A stretch of 64,000 bases of DNA, from the NCBI RefSeq assembly GCF_050107595.1, contig NZ_JBNILH010000005.1:62001-126000 (forward strand), given 5' to 3'. Positions 15,368 to 23,591 of the stretch are shown here, piece by piece (positions within the stretch are counted from its first letter, which is position 1; every line of letters begins with the position of its first letter). The notes beneath the pieces are model-generated. The model was not told the DNA's origin. It did no database searches and worked only from the letters and a program-made list of their open reading frames with translations. The position numbers were made by a program, and so were the translations under genes. Origin of the DNA: Bacillus_AB infantis_C. GTDB lineage: Bacteria > Bacillota > Bacilli > Bacillales > Cytobacillaceae.

Positions 15368-16618
15368 ATGTTTAAAAATGATCCAGAAAGAATAATTTCA
15401 GATATCCAGGCGCACAGCATAAGGATTAATGATTTCAATGATCTAGATGCAGCAGCAGAGGCTGCCGGCAGCGCCCAATTCGTCCTTCTCGGGGAAGCTT
15501 CCCATGGAACTTCTGAATTTTATACCTGGAGGGCAGAGCTGACGAAGAAGCTTATCGGACAATACGGCTTCAAGGCTGTCTGTGTAGAGGGGGACTGGCC
15601 CTCATGTTTTGAGGTTAACAGCTATATTAAGTCGTATAATCAGCGCCTGCCTCAGGATGTCTTGAAAGCAGCATTTAACAGATGGCCGGAATGGATGTGG
15701 GCCAATCAGGAGATCCAGGATTTTATCGAATGGCTCAGGGATTATAATGAGCAGGCAAAAGAATATATGATTGGCTTTTACGGTTTGGATGTCTACAGTT
15801 TATGGGAGTCAATGGAGGAAATCATCCAGCATCTTGAAAAAGACAGCTCCATTGACGCAGAAGCTGCCAAAAAAGCCTTTTCATGTTTTGAGCCTTATTA
15901 CAGGAATCCTGAGGACTATGCGGTGTCATCAGGCTTTTATGGAGAATCGTGCGAGGAAGAAGTAATGGCGCTGCTGCTTAATATACGAAGAGACTTGGCA
16001 AAATACCCTCCCCAAAATGAAACGGCGCTTAACCTTTCAGTCAACAGCCTTGTTGCCCTTCATGCAGAAAGTTATTACCGGTCAATGGTAAAAGGCGGCG
16101 CTGAGGACTGGAACATCAGGGACAGGCATATGGTCAGTGCAGTTGAGGAAATCATTAAATATTATGGTGAAGATACAAAGATCGTCATCTGGGAGCATAA
16201 TACGCATATCGGTGATGCCAGAGCGACTGATATGAAAATGCATGGGATGACAAATGTCGGCCAGATTCTCAGGGAGAGGTATGCCGGTAAAGTATTTGCG
16301 CTCGGTCTGGGAACATACGATGGGACCGTGATTGCCGGACGCAGCTGGGGGAAGAGAAGGGAAGTGATGCTTCTGCCTCCTGCAGCAGAAGGGAGCTGGG
16401 AGGATTTGCTTCACCAGGCAGGTGCACATAATAAACTAATTCTCTTTAACAGCGAAAATCGCAGCCTATTTCAAGAAACGATTGGACACAGAGCGGTGGG
16501 AGTTGTATATAATCCGGAATTTGAACTAAATGGAAATTACGTACCTTCACAGATTTCTGACCGGTATGATGGGTTTCTTTTCATTGACCGCACTTCTGCT
16601 TTAAGACCGCTTGACTAA
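15368..16618 (+). CDS. Erythromycin esterase-like family protein
   Basis: 416 aa with the family motifs GEASHGTSEFY (about 43-53), VEGDWP (about 74-79), WANQE and EHNTHIGD (about 278-285), which hold the His/Glu residues of the proposed active site. Members hydrolyse macrolide lactones (EreA/EreB) or have unknown esterase-like roles; chromosomal Bacillus homologues are not proven resistance genes. Start ATG follows AAGAGGAGG. Monocistronic, sharing a terminator with pepF. Confidence 0.85.
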   Translation: MFKNDPERIISDIQAHSIRINDFNDLDAAAEAAGSAQFVLLGEASHGTSEFYTWRAELTKKLIGQYGFKAVCVEGDWPSCFEVNSYIKSYNQRLPQDVLKAAFNRWPEWMWANQEIQDFIEWLRDYNEQAKEYMIGFYGLDVYSLWESMEEIIQHLEKDSSIDAEAAKKAFSCFEPYYRNPEDYAVSSGFYGESCEEEVMALLLNIRRDLAKYPPQNETALNLSVNSLVALHAESYYRSMVKGGAEDWNIRDRHMVSAVEEIIKYYGEDTKIVIWEHNTHIGDARATDMKMHGMTNVGQILRERYAGKVFALGLGTYDGTVIAGRSWGKRREVMLLPPAAEGSWEDLLHQAGAHNKLILFNSENRSLFQETIGHRAVGVVYNPEFELNGNYVPSQISDRYDGFLFIDRTSALRPLD

Positions 16619-16650
16619 AGAGGGTGAGCCTGAAACAGGCTCACCCTTTG
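16619..16650. terminator. Bidirectional terminator between esterase-like gene and pepF
   Basis: Perfect 12-bp arms AGGGTGAGCCTG / CAGGCTCACCCT with loop AAA; T-rich on the plus side, weaker on the minus side. Confidence 0.85.
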
Positions 16651-16655
16651 TTACA

Positions 16656-18473
16656 TTATTGATAGCTGTCAGCCAGTTCATCAACAAGAGAACCGACAAA
16701 AGAAACGGCTTTCCGGATTGAATCGGGCTTGCTCATATCAACGCCCGCATCCTTGATAAGCTCAAGCGGCTTTTTCGTTCCTCCGGCCTTCAATACATTG
16801 ATCCACTGATCAACGGCAGGCTGCCCTTCTTCCTTGATCCTTTGTGCAACAGCAGTTGATACAGTCAATCCCGCAGAGTAAGTATAAGGATATAGACCCA
16901 TGTAGTAATGAGGCTGCCTCATCCATGTCAGGCTTGCACCTTCATCGATTTCAACTGAACTGCCCCAGAAGTCTTCAAGCACCTGTTTCTTCTCTCTGCA
17001 TAATAAAGCAGCCGTCAAGGGCACCCCTTGCTCAGCCAAAGCATAGACCCTTCTCTGATACCTTCCTTCCAGCAGGTGCGTAACAAAGTTATGATAATAG
17101 GTTCCAAGGAGCTGAAGGATGACCCAGCGCTTCATCCGCGGATCTTCTGTACCTTCCAGAAGATGCTGGCCCAGCAGAAGCTCATTGATCGTCGATGGCG
17201 CTTCAACAAAGTAAGTAGAGGGACGGGTATTCATGATCCGCTGATTTTTATTTGCCAGGTAGAAATGGCCTGCATGGCCTAATTCATGGGCCAGTACGAA
17301 TGCTCCGCGCATTGTATCTGTCCATGTGATCAGGATATAAGGGTGAGAACCGTATGGGCTTGAGCAGAACGCACCTGTCGACTTGCCGATATTGTCAGCA
17401 AGGTCGACCCATCTGTCCTCAAGGCCTTTTTTCATTATTTCTGTATACTCAGGCCCCATCACCTGAAGAGCTTCCAGGATGACTTCACTTGCAGACTCAT
17501 AGGTGGTGGCCGGGTTGAATTCAGGGTCAAGCGGAGCTTTTAGGTCAGCAAATGTCATCTTATCAAGGCGAAGTACCGTCTTTTTCAGTTCAGCATATTT
17601 GCGCATGATAGGGGCCAATTCTTCCCCGATGATATCAAGCTGATTATGGTACATTTCCTCTGTAACCTGCTGAGGCTCCAGCAGCATTTCTGTTGCAGAT
17701 TCATACTTTCTAGCCCGGGAAAGAACCACCTGTCTTTTCACTTCCGCCGAATAGGCGGCAGCAAACGTGTTCTTATACTGCTTCAGCGTATCAGTGAAAG
17801 ATTCATAAGCTGCTCTTCTTGTATGTGTATCAGGCGAAAATTCATACCGGTCTTCAAACAGGGCAAAAGAATTTGGCAGTACATTGCCCTCCTTGTCCTC
17901 AAATGAAGCGAACTGCATATCTGCCAGCTTGCTGTTCTGATAAACCTGATATGGAGATGCATGGACCTCGCCAAGTGAGGCAAGGACTTCCTCAGTCTCT
18001 GGGCTGAGCTTATGTTTTTTGGTTTCAAGAAGCTCTTCAAGATTCTTTCTGAATGCTTCCAGCTCCGGCTGTTCTTTTATGTACTTCTCAAGCATCCCGT
18101 CTTCAAAAGCCAGGATTTCCGATTCAATGAAGGAAAGGGCGGAATTTACTTTTGCACGGAGCGAAGCTGCCAGGGAAGCGTTGGACTGATTGTCAGGATC
18201 AGATCCATCTTCAGATTGGCGGAGGGAAGCATAGGTTCCGGCCTGGACCATCCGGATTGAATAAGCTTCCTGTGCCAGGAGGCATTCTTTCAGGACAGCA
18301 GAGTCGCCGGCAAGCCTGCCTTTATATAAATCAAACTGGGCCAGGTCGGCTTCAAGGCTTTTAAGCTCACTCTTCCAGCTTTCTTCAGTTGAAAACAAAT
18401 CATTCAAATCCCATGTAATAGCCTCAGGGACCTCTGAGCGTGCGAGTCTTTTAACAAGTGTTTTTTCAGTCAT
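16656..18473 (-). CDS. pepF: Oligoendopeptidase F
   Basis: Zinc metallopeptidase of family M3 that cleaves peptides of about 7-17 residues in the cytosol. The HELGH zinc motif lies near residue 391 (LAHELGHAGHF) with the third ligand Glu in EAPSTINE about 25 residues later. The 605-aa length, helical N-terminal domain and C-terminal HYYMGLYPYTYSAG are typical of PepF. Start ATG follows AAAGGAGGTCTTTATAA. In B. subtilis PepF overexpression lowers sporulation by degrading PhrA-type peptides; a similar role here is possible. Confidence 0.93.
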   Translation of the reverse strand: MTEKTLVKRLARSEVPEAITWDLNDLFSTEESWKSELKSLEADLAQFDLYKGRLAGDSAVLKECLLAQEAYSIRMVQAGTYASLRQSEDGSDPDNQSNASLAASLRAKVNSALSFIESEILAFEDGMLEKYIKEQPELEAFRKNLEELLETKKHKLSPETEEVLASLGEVHASPYQVYQNSKLADMQFASFEDKEGNVLPNSFALFEDRYEFSPDTHTRRAAYESFTDTLKQYKNTFAAAYSAEVKRQVVLSRARKYESATEMLLEPQQVTEEMYHNQLDIIGEELAPIMRKYAELKKTVLRLDKMTFADLKAPLDPEFNPATTYESASEVILEALQVMGPEYTEIMKKGLEDRWVDLADNIGKSTGAFCSSPYGSHPYILITWTDTMRGAFVLAHELGHAGHFYLANKNQRIMNTRPSTYFVEAPSTINELLLGQHLLEGTEDPRMKRWVILQLLGTYYHNFVTHLLEGRYQRRVYALAEQGVPLTAALLCREKKQVLEDFWGSSVEIDEGASLTWMRQPHYYMGLYPYTYSAGLTVSTAVAQRIKEEGQPAVDQWINVLKAGGTKKPLELIKDAGVDMSKPDSIRKAVSFVGSLVDELADSYQ

Positions 18474-18587
18474 TTATAAAGACCTCCTTTATATAAATCG
18501 GGAAAATGTTTCGGTACCCTAAGTAAATTATACTTCATCGGAAGGCTTTTTCATATCATTTATCTAAATATTTTTAATTTTTGCCGC

Positions 18588-18613
18588 AAAAAAAAACGGG
18601 CTCAGCCCGTTTC
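18588..18613 (-). terminator. Terminator of the YhfH-like gene
   Basis: ACGGGCTCAGCCCGT palindrome; minus strand continues with nine T. Confidence 0.9.
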
Positions 18614-18619
18614 CGAATG

Positions 18620-18754
18620 CTATTCATGTTTTTTAGCCAGGCATCTGTCGCATTCCTGCAAGTAGAATTCTGCCTGCTCTTCCATATGCTCGCCGCATTC
18701 CGGACATTCCTTCTTCGGAAGCGTCCTGAAAAATTCAACCGGGTTCTTAATCAA
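18620..18754 (-). CDS. YhfH-family small zinc-ribbon protein
   Basis: 44 aa from TTG, with AAAGGAGG nine bases upstream. It begins MIKNPVEFFRTLPKKECPECG and ends QECDRCLAKKHE: the two CxxC pairs, about 18 residues apart, predict one zinc-ribbon, as in YhfH of B. subtilis. Function unknown. Own terminator downstream. Confidence 0.75.
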   Translation of the reverse strand: MIKNPVEFFRTLPKKECPECGEHMEEQAEFYLQECDRCLAKKHE

Positions 18755-18912
18755 TGATAATTCCTCCTTTTATAGTACAATTAAATTTATTTATTTCTGT
18801 TATAATACAGTATACATTCAGTTACGTTATTTGTGAAGGGAATTATCAAATAATTTTAGAATTTTCCACCTCCGACAAAAATTAGGAGAAAATTCGAGAA
18901 GCGAAATATTGC

Positions 18913-18929
18913 TGTTAACTGCTTGTCAT
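18913..18929 (+). promoter_or_regulatory. WalR-like box before the LysM/3D gene
   Basis: TGTTAA-N5-TGTCAT matches the WalR (YycF) consensus TGTWAH-N5-TGTWAH at 11 of 12 positions; in B. subtilis yocH is a WalR target. Confidence 0.5.
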
Positions 18930-18978
18930 GAACGTAAAGGATTTATTATCTGCCTGTTCTTTTTCTCAGATTTTTTCA

Positions 18979-18987
18979 TGCTATGAT
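18979..18987 (+). promoter_or_regulatory. Extended -10 promoter of the LysM/3D gene
   Basis: TGC-TATGAT, about 40 bp before ATG and about 50 bp after the WalR-like box; -35 poor, consistent with an activator-dependent promoter. Confidence 0.5.
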
Positions 18988-19028
18988 AGATTCCGTTAGC
19001 GAGAAATAGCTATCAGGAGGTTATCAGA

Positions 19029-19874
19029 ATGAAAAAACATATCTTATCTTTAGTAGCGGCAGCAGCCATGGCCGGATCTGCCGGAGCCAATGCACAAGCA
19101 GATGAAATTTCCGTGAAAAAGGGAGATACCCTTTGGGGGCTTTCCCAAAAATATGAAGTAACAATAAATGATATCAAGCAGTGGAATGATTTATCTTCAG
19201 ACATGATCAGAGCAGAAACCACTCTTTCTATTTTTCCAGAAAAAAAATACATAATTAAATCCGGGGATACGCTTTGGAATATCAGCAGGAACTACAGTGT
19301 TTCCGTTAGCGATTTAATGCACTGGAACAATCTTTCTTCAGAGCTGGTCTATCCTGATCAGGTTCTGGTCATCCATCCAAAAGGAAGCACAGAGGTAAAA
19401 CAGGCATCACCAGCGCGTAAAGAACAGGCACAGACTGAAAAACAGCAGGCCGTGCAAGCTGCAGAAAAGTCTTCTGCTCCTGAGAAAACAGCTCCAGCTG
19501 AGTCTAAGCCAGCTGAAAGTAAAGCATCTGTAAATGCCCAGCCAGCTCCCGAAGCCAGTGCACCTGTCAAGCAGGAAGAGGATGGCAAGGAAATCACCGT
19601 TACAGCAACCGCCTATACTGCCAGCTGTGAGGGCTGTTCAGGCGTCACATCTACGGGAATTGATTTAAATGCTAATCCAGATCAGAAAGTCATATCGGTA
19701 GATCCCAATGTCATTCCTCTAGGCTCAAAGGTATATGTTGAAGGTTATGGCAATGCAATTGCTGGAGATACAGGCGGCAGCATTAAAGGTAATAAAATTG
19801 ATGTCTTTATCTCGACCAAAGAAGAAGCAATCAAGTTTGGCAGACAGACTTTGACTGTCAGGATACTTGATTAA
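19029..19874 (+). CDS. yocH: Secreted LysM-3D cell-wall protein (YocH type)
   Basis: 281 aa: signal peptide (MKKHILSL..., ANA-QADE cleavage near 23-24), LysM 1 (about 27-70), LysM 2 (about 74-118), a Gln/Glu/Ala-rich linker (about 122-185) and a C-terminal 3D domain with catalytic-type Asp residues (DTGGSIKGNKIDVF, about 248-261). 3D-domain proteins act as lytic transglycosylase-like muropeptide enzymes; YocH is an autolysin-type secreted protein of B. subtilis controlled by WalRK. Layout, length and upstream WalR-like box all agree. The linker composition is low-complexity and may vary between strains. Confidence 0.88.
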   Translation: MKKHILSLVAAAAMAGSAGANAQADEISVKKGDTLWGLSQKYEVTINDIKQWNDLSSDMIRAETTLSIFPEKKYIIKSGDTLWNISRNYSVSVSDLMHWNNLSSELVYPDQVLVIHPKGSTEVKQASPARKEQAQTEKQQAVQAAEKSSAPEKTAPAESKPAESKASVNAQPAPEASAPVKQEEDGKEITVTATAYTASCEGCSGVTSTGIDLNANPDQKVISVDPNVIPLGSKVYVEGYGNAIAGDTGGSIKGNKIDVFISTKEEAIKFGRQTLTVRILD

Positions 19875-19885
19875 TATAGTGACTA

Positions 19886-19922
19886 AAAAAGAGGCCGATA
19901 CACCATTCGGCCTCTTTCCTTT
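19886..19922 (+). terminator. Terminator of the yocH-like gene
   Basis: AGAGGCCGA / TCGGCCTCT arms followed by TTCCTTTT. Confidence 0.85.
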
Positions 19923-20620
19923 TATCCAATTGTTTTTTCACCTTCCTCTTTTTCCATCTGTTTATCTTTAATCACGAAACGCTGTACAGGCTGTGTCAGC
20001 TTATAAAAACGGTCTTCAAGAAAACTGCTGACAGCTGCAAATCGATCCTGCATGACTGAACGCAGTTCTTCGTAATGCCTGCCCAGTTTCTGAAGCAGAT
20101 CTTCCTGCTTATCAAGACGTTCCATAATGGTCAAATGGGTCATTTCATGCAAATTTGCGAGAGAATCCACTTTATTCTTCAAATCTTCCTGCTCTTCTAA
20201 AAGTACATGAGGCTGAAGCAGATTATCTATCTTTCGGGATAGTTCCAGCATCATTGCTTCCTGTATGATTTGCTGATCATTCCATTTTTCCTGGGCAGCC
20301 GCTTTTTGCTCCACTGTTTCTGCCAGCTGCAGGTGATGATTTTCCATCAGATCCAGACGCTGCGGAATCCTCGAGCCAGCTTCCTCCTGCTGCATCATAC
20401 TTTCTTTCAGCTTTTTTACATAAGCTGCCTCAAACTCAGCAAGATGCTTCGAATGCCGTTCTGCTGCAGCGAGCATATCTTTTTTAACAGATTCTATTGA
20501 TCGTGTGACAGCCTTTCTGAATAAACTGTCTTTGTAAATTTCCTGATTCCCGAGGGCCGAATTCTTCAGGTTATCAGTGAATAAGATGGGGGGCTTTCCT
20601 GAATTATGATGGGTGCTGAT
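19922..20620 (-). CDS. Coiled-coil protein of unknown function, apparent ATC start
   Basis: From 20620 the frame encodes 232 aa, mostly long charged helices (heptad-like stretches such as LLEEQEDLKNKVDSLA and MERLDKQEDLLQKLG), suggesting a coiled coil. No ATG, GTG or TTG occurs between the upstream in-frame stop (TAA) and an internal ATG at 20476, yet that 52-codon stretch is open and begins nine bases after a clear AGAAAGGAG. The first codon at normal spacing is ATC. The extension (STHHNSGKPPILFTDNLKN...) looks like a protein. If the internal ATG is used, the product is 184 aa but lacks a good ribosome site. No family recognised. Confidence 0.65.
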   Translation of the reverse strand: MSTHHNSGKPPILFTDNLKNSALGNQEIYKDSLFRKAVTRSIESVKKDMLAAAERHSKHLAEFEAAYVKKLKESMMQQEEAGSRIPQRLDLMENHHLQLAETVEQKAAAQEKWNDQQIIQEAMMLELSRKIDNLLQPHVLLEEQEDLKNKVDSLANLHEMTHLTIMERLDKQEDLLQKLGRHYEELRSVMQDRFAAVSSFLEDRFYKLTQPVQRFVIKDKQMEKEEGEKTIG

Positions 20621-20728
20621 AGGGCACAGCTCCTTTCTGGTTTTGCGTTATCCTATGTAATGATTGCAGAAAAGCTGCAAATAATAGGCAGGTGACACAG
20701 AAGGGGTAGAACAGACCGGGAGGCAGAT

Positions 20729-21148
20729 ATGGACATATTTTCGTTTGATGAAGGCAGTAAGGCAGACATTGCAGGAACCATCATGATTTCACCGAAAGAA
20801 AGATCTTTCTGGCTGGCATTTTGCACCTTCAATATCCACTGGAGAGGGGAAGTGATCCAAACCAGAGATGATATTCTTATAGGCGAGAGGGAACAGCTGA
20901 AAAGGGAGTACAGCATCTTCCATGATCTTTATCAGCAGCTTTTGATGCAGCTGCCCTGGAATGATGCACCAGGTCTGAAAATGAATCTGAAGCTTGACGA
21001 AGGGCTGCTTCATTTAGTCTTTACGGAAATGGACACATTCAGGGAGTATTGCGGGGAAGCTGGAGACACGGAAGGGGAAGAGCTCTGCAGCTCTTACCGA
21101 ATACTTTTGGAGTCACTGATCGAAGAGGGCTTAAACAGCAAAAGGTAA
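20729..21148 (+). CDS. Protein of unknown function (139 aa)
   Basis: Soluble, acidic protein starting MDIFSFDEGSKADIAG, with CCGGGAGG five bases before ATG. Central part (about 45-80) is helical with many Glu/Arg; no motif recognised. It is transcribed away from the coiled-coil gene, with a 108-bp gap between the two starts, so a shared regulatory region is possible. A strong terminator follows. Confidence 0.6.
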   Translation: MDIFSFDEGSKADIAGTIMISPKERSFWLAFCTFNIHWRGEVIQTRDDILIGEREQLKREYSIFHDLYQQLLMQLPWNDAPGLKMNLKLDEGLLHLVFTEMDTFREYCGEAGDTEGEELCSSYRILLESLIEEGLNSKR

Positions 21149-21182
21149 GCCCAGCCTGTACAGGCTGGGCTTTTAAATTTTA
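21147..21182 (+). terminator. Terminator of the 139-aa protein gene
   Basis: AGCCCAGCCTG / CAGGCTGGGCT perfect arms, then TTTTAAATTTT. Confidence 0.85.
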
Positions 21183-21383
21183 TTGAAATAACTTTTCGTC
21201 GATGACCTCATGATTATCGTCCATAACGGTCACCTTGCTCGGCTTATTATCTTTAGCCATCTTTTCAGCTTCTTCCACTGCTGCAGAACGGCTGCCGAAC
21301 TGGGCTGCAGGTGCTGCATCTTCAAGCTTTACCAGCCAGAGGTTTTCATCCTTATTAGGTACAACTGAGTATTCTTTAATCAT
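21180..21383 (-). CDS. DUF2188 family small protein
   Basis: 67 aa beginning MIKEYSVVPNKDENLWLVK, with the DUF2188 pattern: a short beta strand pair (VVPN..WLVK), then a helix (SRSAAVEEAEKMAKDN) and a final strand (SKVTVMDDNHEV). Function unknown. Start chosen because AAAGGAG lies eight bases upstream; the longer frame to 21476 has none. Confidence 0.75.
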   Translation of the reverse strand: MIKEYSVVPNKDENLWLVKLEDAAPAAQFGSRSAAVEEAEKMAKDNKPSKVTVMDDNHEVIDEKLFQ

Positions 21384-21494
21384 ATAAAAAACTCCTTTCA
21401 TCTTATTAATAGTTTTTTTCCCTTTCCGAACTGTGCTAAACCGGAATATGATCTCTTTAAACGGAGATAGTAACATTAAAAGGGAGTGATCAAA

Positions 21495-21641
21495 TTGTCT
21501 GAGGATAGGAAAGAACCGACAATGGCACCGGGTATTGATGACAATGAGGAACTGAACCAGGATGCCTCAGCACAGGAAAGGCAGAAAGGCGAATATACGA
21601 ATGTAACAACATTAATTCTGGATGAAGCTGATCCCAGCTGA
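21495..21641 (+). CDS. Small acidic protein of unknown function (48 aa)
   Basis: TTG start seven bases after AAGGGAGTGA. Very acidic and Gln-rich (MSEDRKEPTMAPGIDDNEE...), ending EYTNVTTLILDEADPS. I do not recognise the family with certainty. It stands 70 bp before a sigma-B type lmo0937-like gene and could share stress control, but no sigma-B box is seen in front of it. Confidence 0.5.
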   Translation: MSEDRKEPTMAPGIDDNEELNQDASAQERQKGEYTNVTTLILDEADPS

Positions 21642-21651
21642 TATATCGTGT

Positions 21652-21677
21652 GTTTATGCTAAAGCATCAAAGGGTAC
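21652..21677 (+). promoter_or_regulatory. Sigma-B promoter of the lmo0937-like gene
   Basis: GTTTAT, 14 bp, GGGTAC: ten of twelve consensus positions and correct spacing, 35 bp before ATG. The Listeria homologue lmo0937 is a known sigma-B target. Confidence 0.65.
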
Positions 21678-21711
21678 TTAGATGGTACCATGATTTGAAA
21701 GGAAGATAACC

Positions 21712-21858
21712 ATGCTGAAATTTATCATAGGGGCACTTCTAGTGCTCTGGCTGCTTGGCTTCATTTTTAAAATCGCAGGGGGGATCATTCACATTCTCCT
21801 CGTGATTGCTGCTGTTCTGCTCATTATCAATCTTGTTAAAGGAAGAAGAACCAGCTAG
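21712..21858 (+). CDS. lmo0937-family small membrane protein
   Basis: 48 aa with two hydrophobic helices (IIGALLVLWLLGFIF and GIIHILLVIAAVLLIIN) and a basic tail (KGRRTS), the signature of the lmo0937 family (DUF5670). Ribosome site AAAGGAAG seven bases before ATG. Preceded by a sigma-B promoter, so a general-stress membrane protein; its molecular role is not known. Confidence 0.8.
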   Translation: MLKFIIGALLVLWLLGFIFKIAGGIIHILLVIAAVLLIINLVKGRRTS

Positions 21859-21860
21859 CT

Positions 21861-21890
21861 TAGACCTCCAGGGGGAGGTCTTTTTTTTAT
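21861..21890 (+). terminator. Terminator of the lmo0937-like gene
   Basis: AGACCTCC / GGAGGTCT arms followed by eight T. Confidence 0.9.
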
Positions 21891-21978
21891 AAATAAAAAA
21901 GCAAATATTTCGCCTATTCATAATATTTAAAAATTATTTAAAAATATCTTTTTGTTTCGACTTTCGAACGAAAAGGGG

Positions 21979-22007
21979 TTGAAAAAAGTATGAAAACTAG
22001 GTAAATT
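21979..22007 (+). promoter_or_regulatory. Sigma-A promoter of the lipoprotein gene
   Basis: TTGAAA, 17 bp, TAAATT. A small inverted repeat TTTCG-AA-CGAAA (21962-21973) lies just before the -35 box. Confidence 0.5.
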
Positions 22008-22069
22008 ATAAATTGTCAGTAAATAATCTAATTTTTAAAAAAGGGTCAACAGAAAAAGGAGAGAGAGAA

Positions 22070-22567
22070 ATGAAAAAATTTATGGCATTATTAATGGCTT
22101 CACTTATGACTGCGGGCCTGGCAGCGTGTTCAGAAGACACGTCTAAAGAGGCTGATACCGAAAAGGATACCTCAGCAGCCGAGACTGAAACAGCTGATCA
22201 GGCTGACGCCAGCAAAGAACAAAAATCTGCGCTTCTAAGCTATCAATCAGAAGTCACAAAGCTGATCCGCAGTACTGAGGCATCTTTAGCAGAAGAGGGC
22301 AAAGATCCGGCAGAAGCAGCTTCTGCTTTCGAACCTGGCCTGGACGGAATCGAAATTCCGGAAGAATTGAGCGACTATTCCGCGGATATCGAAGGAGCAT
22401 CTGAAAACCTCGTTCAATATTTCACAAAAAAAGGCGAGCTTCTTAAGGCCGGTTCAGAGGACATGGCTGAAGCAGAGACATTTAAAGAAGATTATATCAC
22501 TGGCATGACAAAGGTTTTTGAGGGTGTTGATATTTCCACTCCAGCTTTCAAAGGTATGTTCCAATAA
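22070..22567 (+). CDS. Lipoprotein of unknown function
   Basis: 165 aa starting MKKFMALL with a lipobox LAAC (Cys20), so exported and lipid-anchored. After a Glu/Thr/Ala-rich spacer (about 22-48) follows a helical acidic domain (about 50-165) without recognised motif. Start chosen because AAAAGGAGAG lies nearby; the longer frame upstream has none. No partner genes; the next gene is convergent. Confidence 0.75.
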   Translation: MKKFMALLMASLMTAGLAACSEDTSKEADTEKDTSAAETETADQADASKEQKSALLSYQSEVTKLIRSTEASLAEEGKDPAEAASAFEPGLDGIEIPEELSDYSADIEGASENLVQYFTKKGELLKAGSEDMAEAETFKEDYITGMTKVFEGVDISTPAFKGMFQ

Positions 22568-22591
22568 ACATATTGATATTTTTGCAGCATC

Positions 22592-22626
22592 AGAAAGGCC
22601 GGTCCACTTTTGTGGCCGGTCTTTCT
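22592..22626. terminator. Terminator between lipoprotein and aldo/keto reductase genes
   Basis: AGAAAG-CCGG-CCAC / GTGG-CCGG-CTTTCT interrupted arms with TTTT loop; bidirectional position between convergent genes. Confidence 0.65.
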
Positions 22627-22635
22627 GTCTGTCAG

Positions 22636-23538
22636 TTATGGTACATCATGACCCATGGAGCTTTGAAGAATTTCAAACCATTGATGGTTGTCCAGCTTCA
22701 GTTTCAGGCTGTTAATTGCTTTTTCTATTCTGTGCTTTTTGCCGGATCCAATGATCGGCATAATCCGCGCCGGATGGTTCAGAAGCCAAGCATAGAGGAC
22801 TTCATCAATATCACTGGCTCCTGTTTCCACTGCTATATTTTTCAAGGTATCCTGAAGCCTTTGTGCCCTTTCATCCTGAACCGAGAAAATCTTTCCTCCT
22901 GCGAGGGGTGACCAGGCCATAGGTGCAATCCTTTTTTCCTGGCAATGATTGAGTGTACCGTCTTCAAAATTTTCAAGTTGGTAAGCTGAAAGCTCAATCT
23001 GGTTTGTGACCAGCTGAAATGGCAGGTAAGATTGAAGCATATCGAATTGGTGATTTTTGAAGTTGGAAACGCCAAAATTCCTGACTTTTCCAGCATTCTT
23101 CAGTTCAATAAACGCCTGTGCGGTCTGTTCAGGATCCATGAAAGGATCAGGACGATGGATAAGCAATGCATCCAGGTAGTCTGTCCCTAAATTCTTTAAG
23201 GAATGATTGACTGACTCTATTATATGCTCACGGCTGGTATTATAGTGGTGGGACTTATGATGCAGCCTATTGGGTGATTGGAGGACAATCCCGCATTTAG
23301 TAACAAGCTCCATCTTTTCTCTCAATTCAGGCTTTAGAGCCAGTGCTCTCCCAAACAGATTCTCGCATGTGTAGCCTCCATAAATATCGGCATGGTCAAA
23401 GGTAGTGATGCCCATCTCCAGGCAGTATTCAATTAATGATAACGTTTCTTCGTCTGTCTGATCCCAGTCAGCAAGCCTCCATAACCCATGGATAATCCTG
23501 GAAAATGATAGATCCGCGTTAAGTTTTATTCTTTCCAT
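22636..23538 (-). CDS. Aldo/keto reductase (YdhF type)
   Basis: NADPH-dependent reductase of carbonyl compounds with a TIM-barrel fold. The AKR tetrad is visible: Asp and Tyr in FDHADIYGGY (about 47-56), Lys in LVTKCG (about 78-83) and His in LLIHRPDPF (about 125-133). The nucleotide-binding end has IIGSGKKHRIE (about 264-274). 300 aa fits YdhF of B. subtilis. Substrate unknown. The next upstream gene (exonuclease) is separated by 53 bp and may be co-transcribed. Confidence 0.88.
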   Translation of the reverse strand: MERIKLNADLSFSRIIHGLWRLADWDQTDEETLSLIEYCLEMGITTFDHADIYGGYTCENLFGRALALKPELREKMELVTKCGIVLQSPNRLHHKSHHYNTSREHIIESVNHSLKNLGTDYLDALLIHRPDPFMDPEQTAQAFIELKNAGKVRNFGVSNFKNHQFDMLQSYLPFQLVTNQIELSAYQLENFEDGTLNHCQEKRIAPMAWSPLAGGKIFSVQDERAQRLQDTLKNIAVETGASDIDEVLYAWLLNHPARIMPIIGSGKKHRIEKAINSLKLKLDNHQWFEILQSSMGHDVP

Positions 23539-23591
23539 TCTATACAGCTCCTCATCATGAAGTAAAGTTAATCAATATGTATCGGAAAGCC

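Noticed and set aside
15368..16618. Erythromycin esterase-like gene as a resistance determinant on a mobile element
   Set aside because: It is flanked by ordinary chromosomal genes, with no transposase or integrase, and chromosomal family members are mostly of unknown function.
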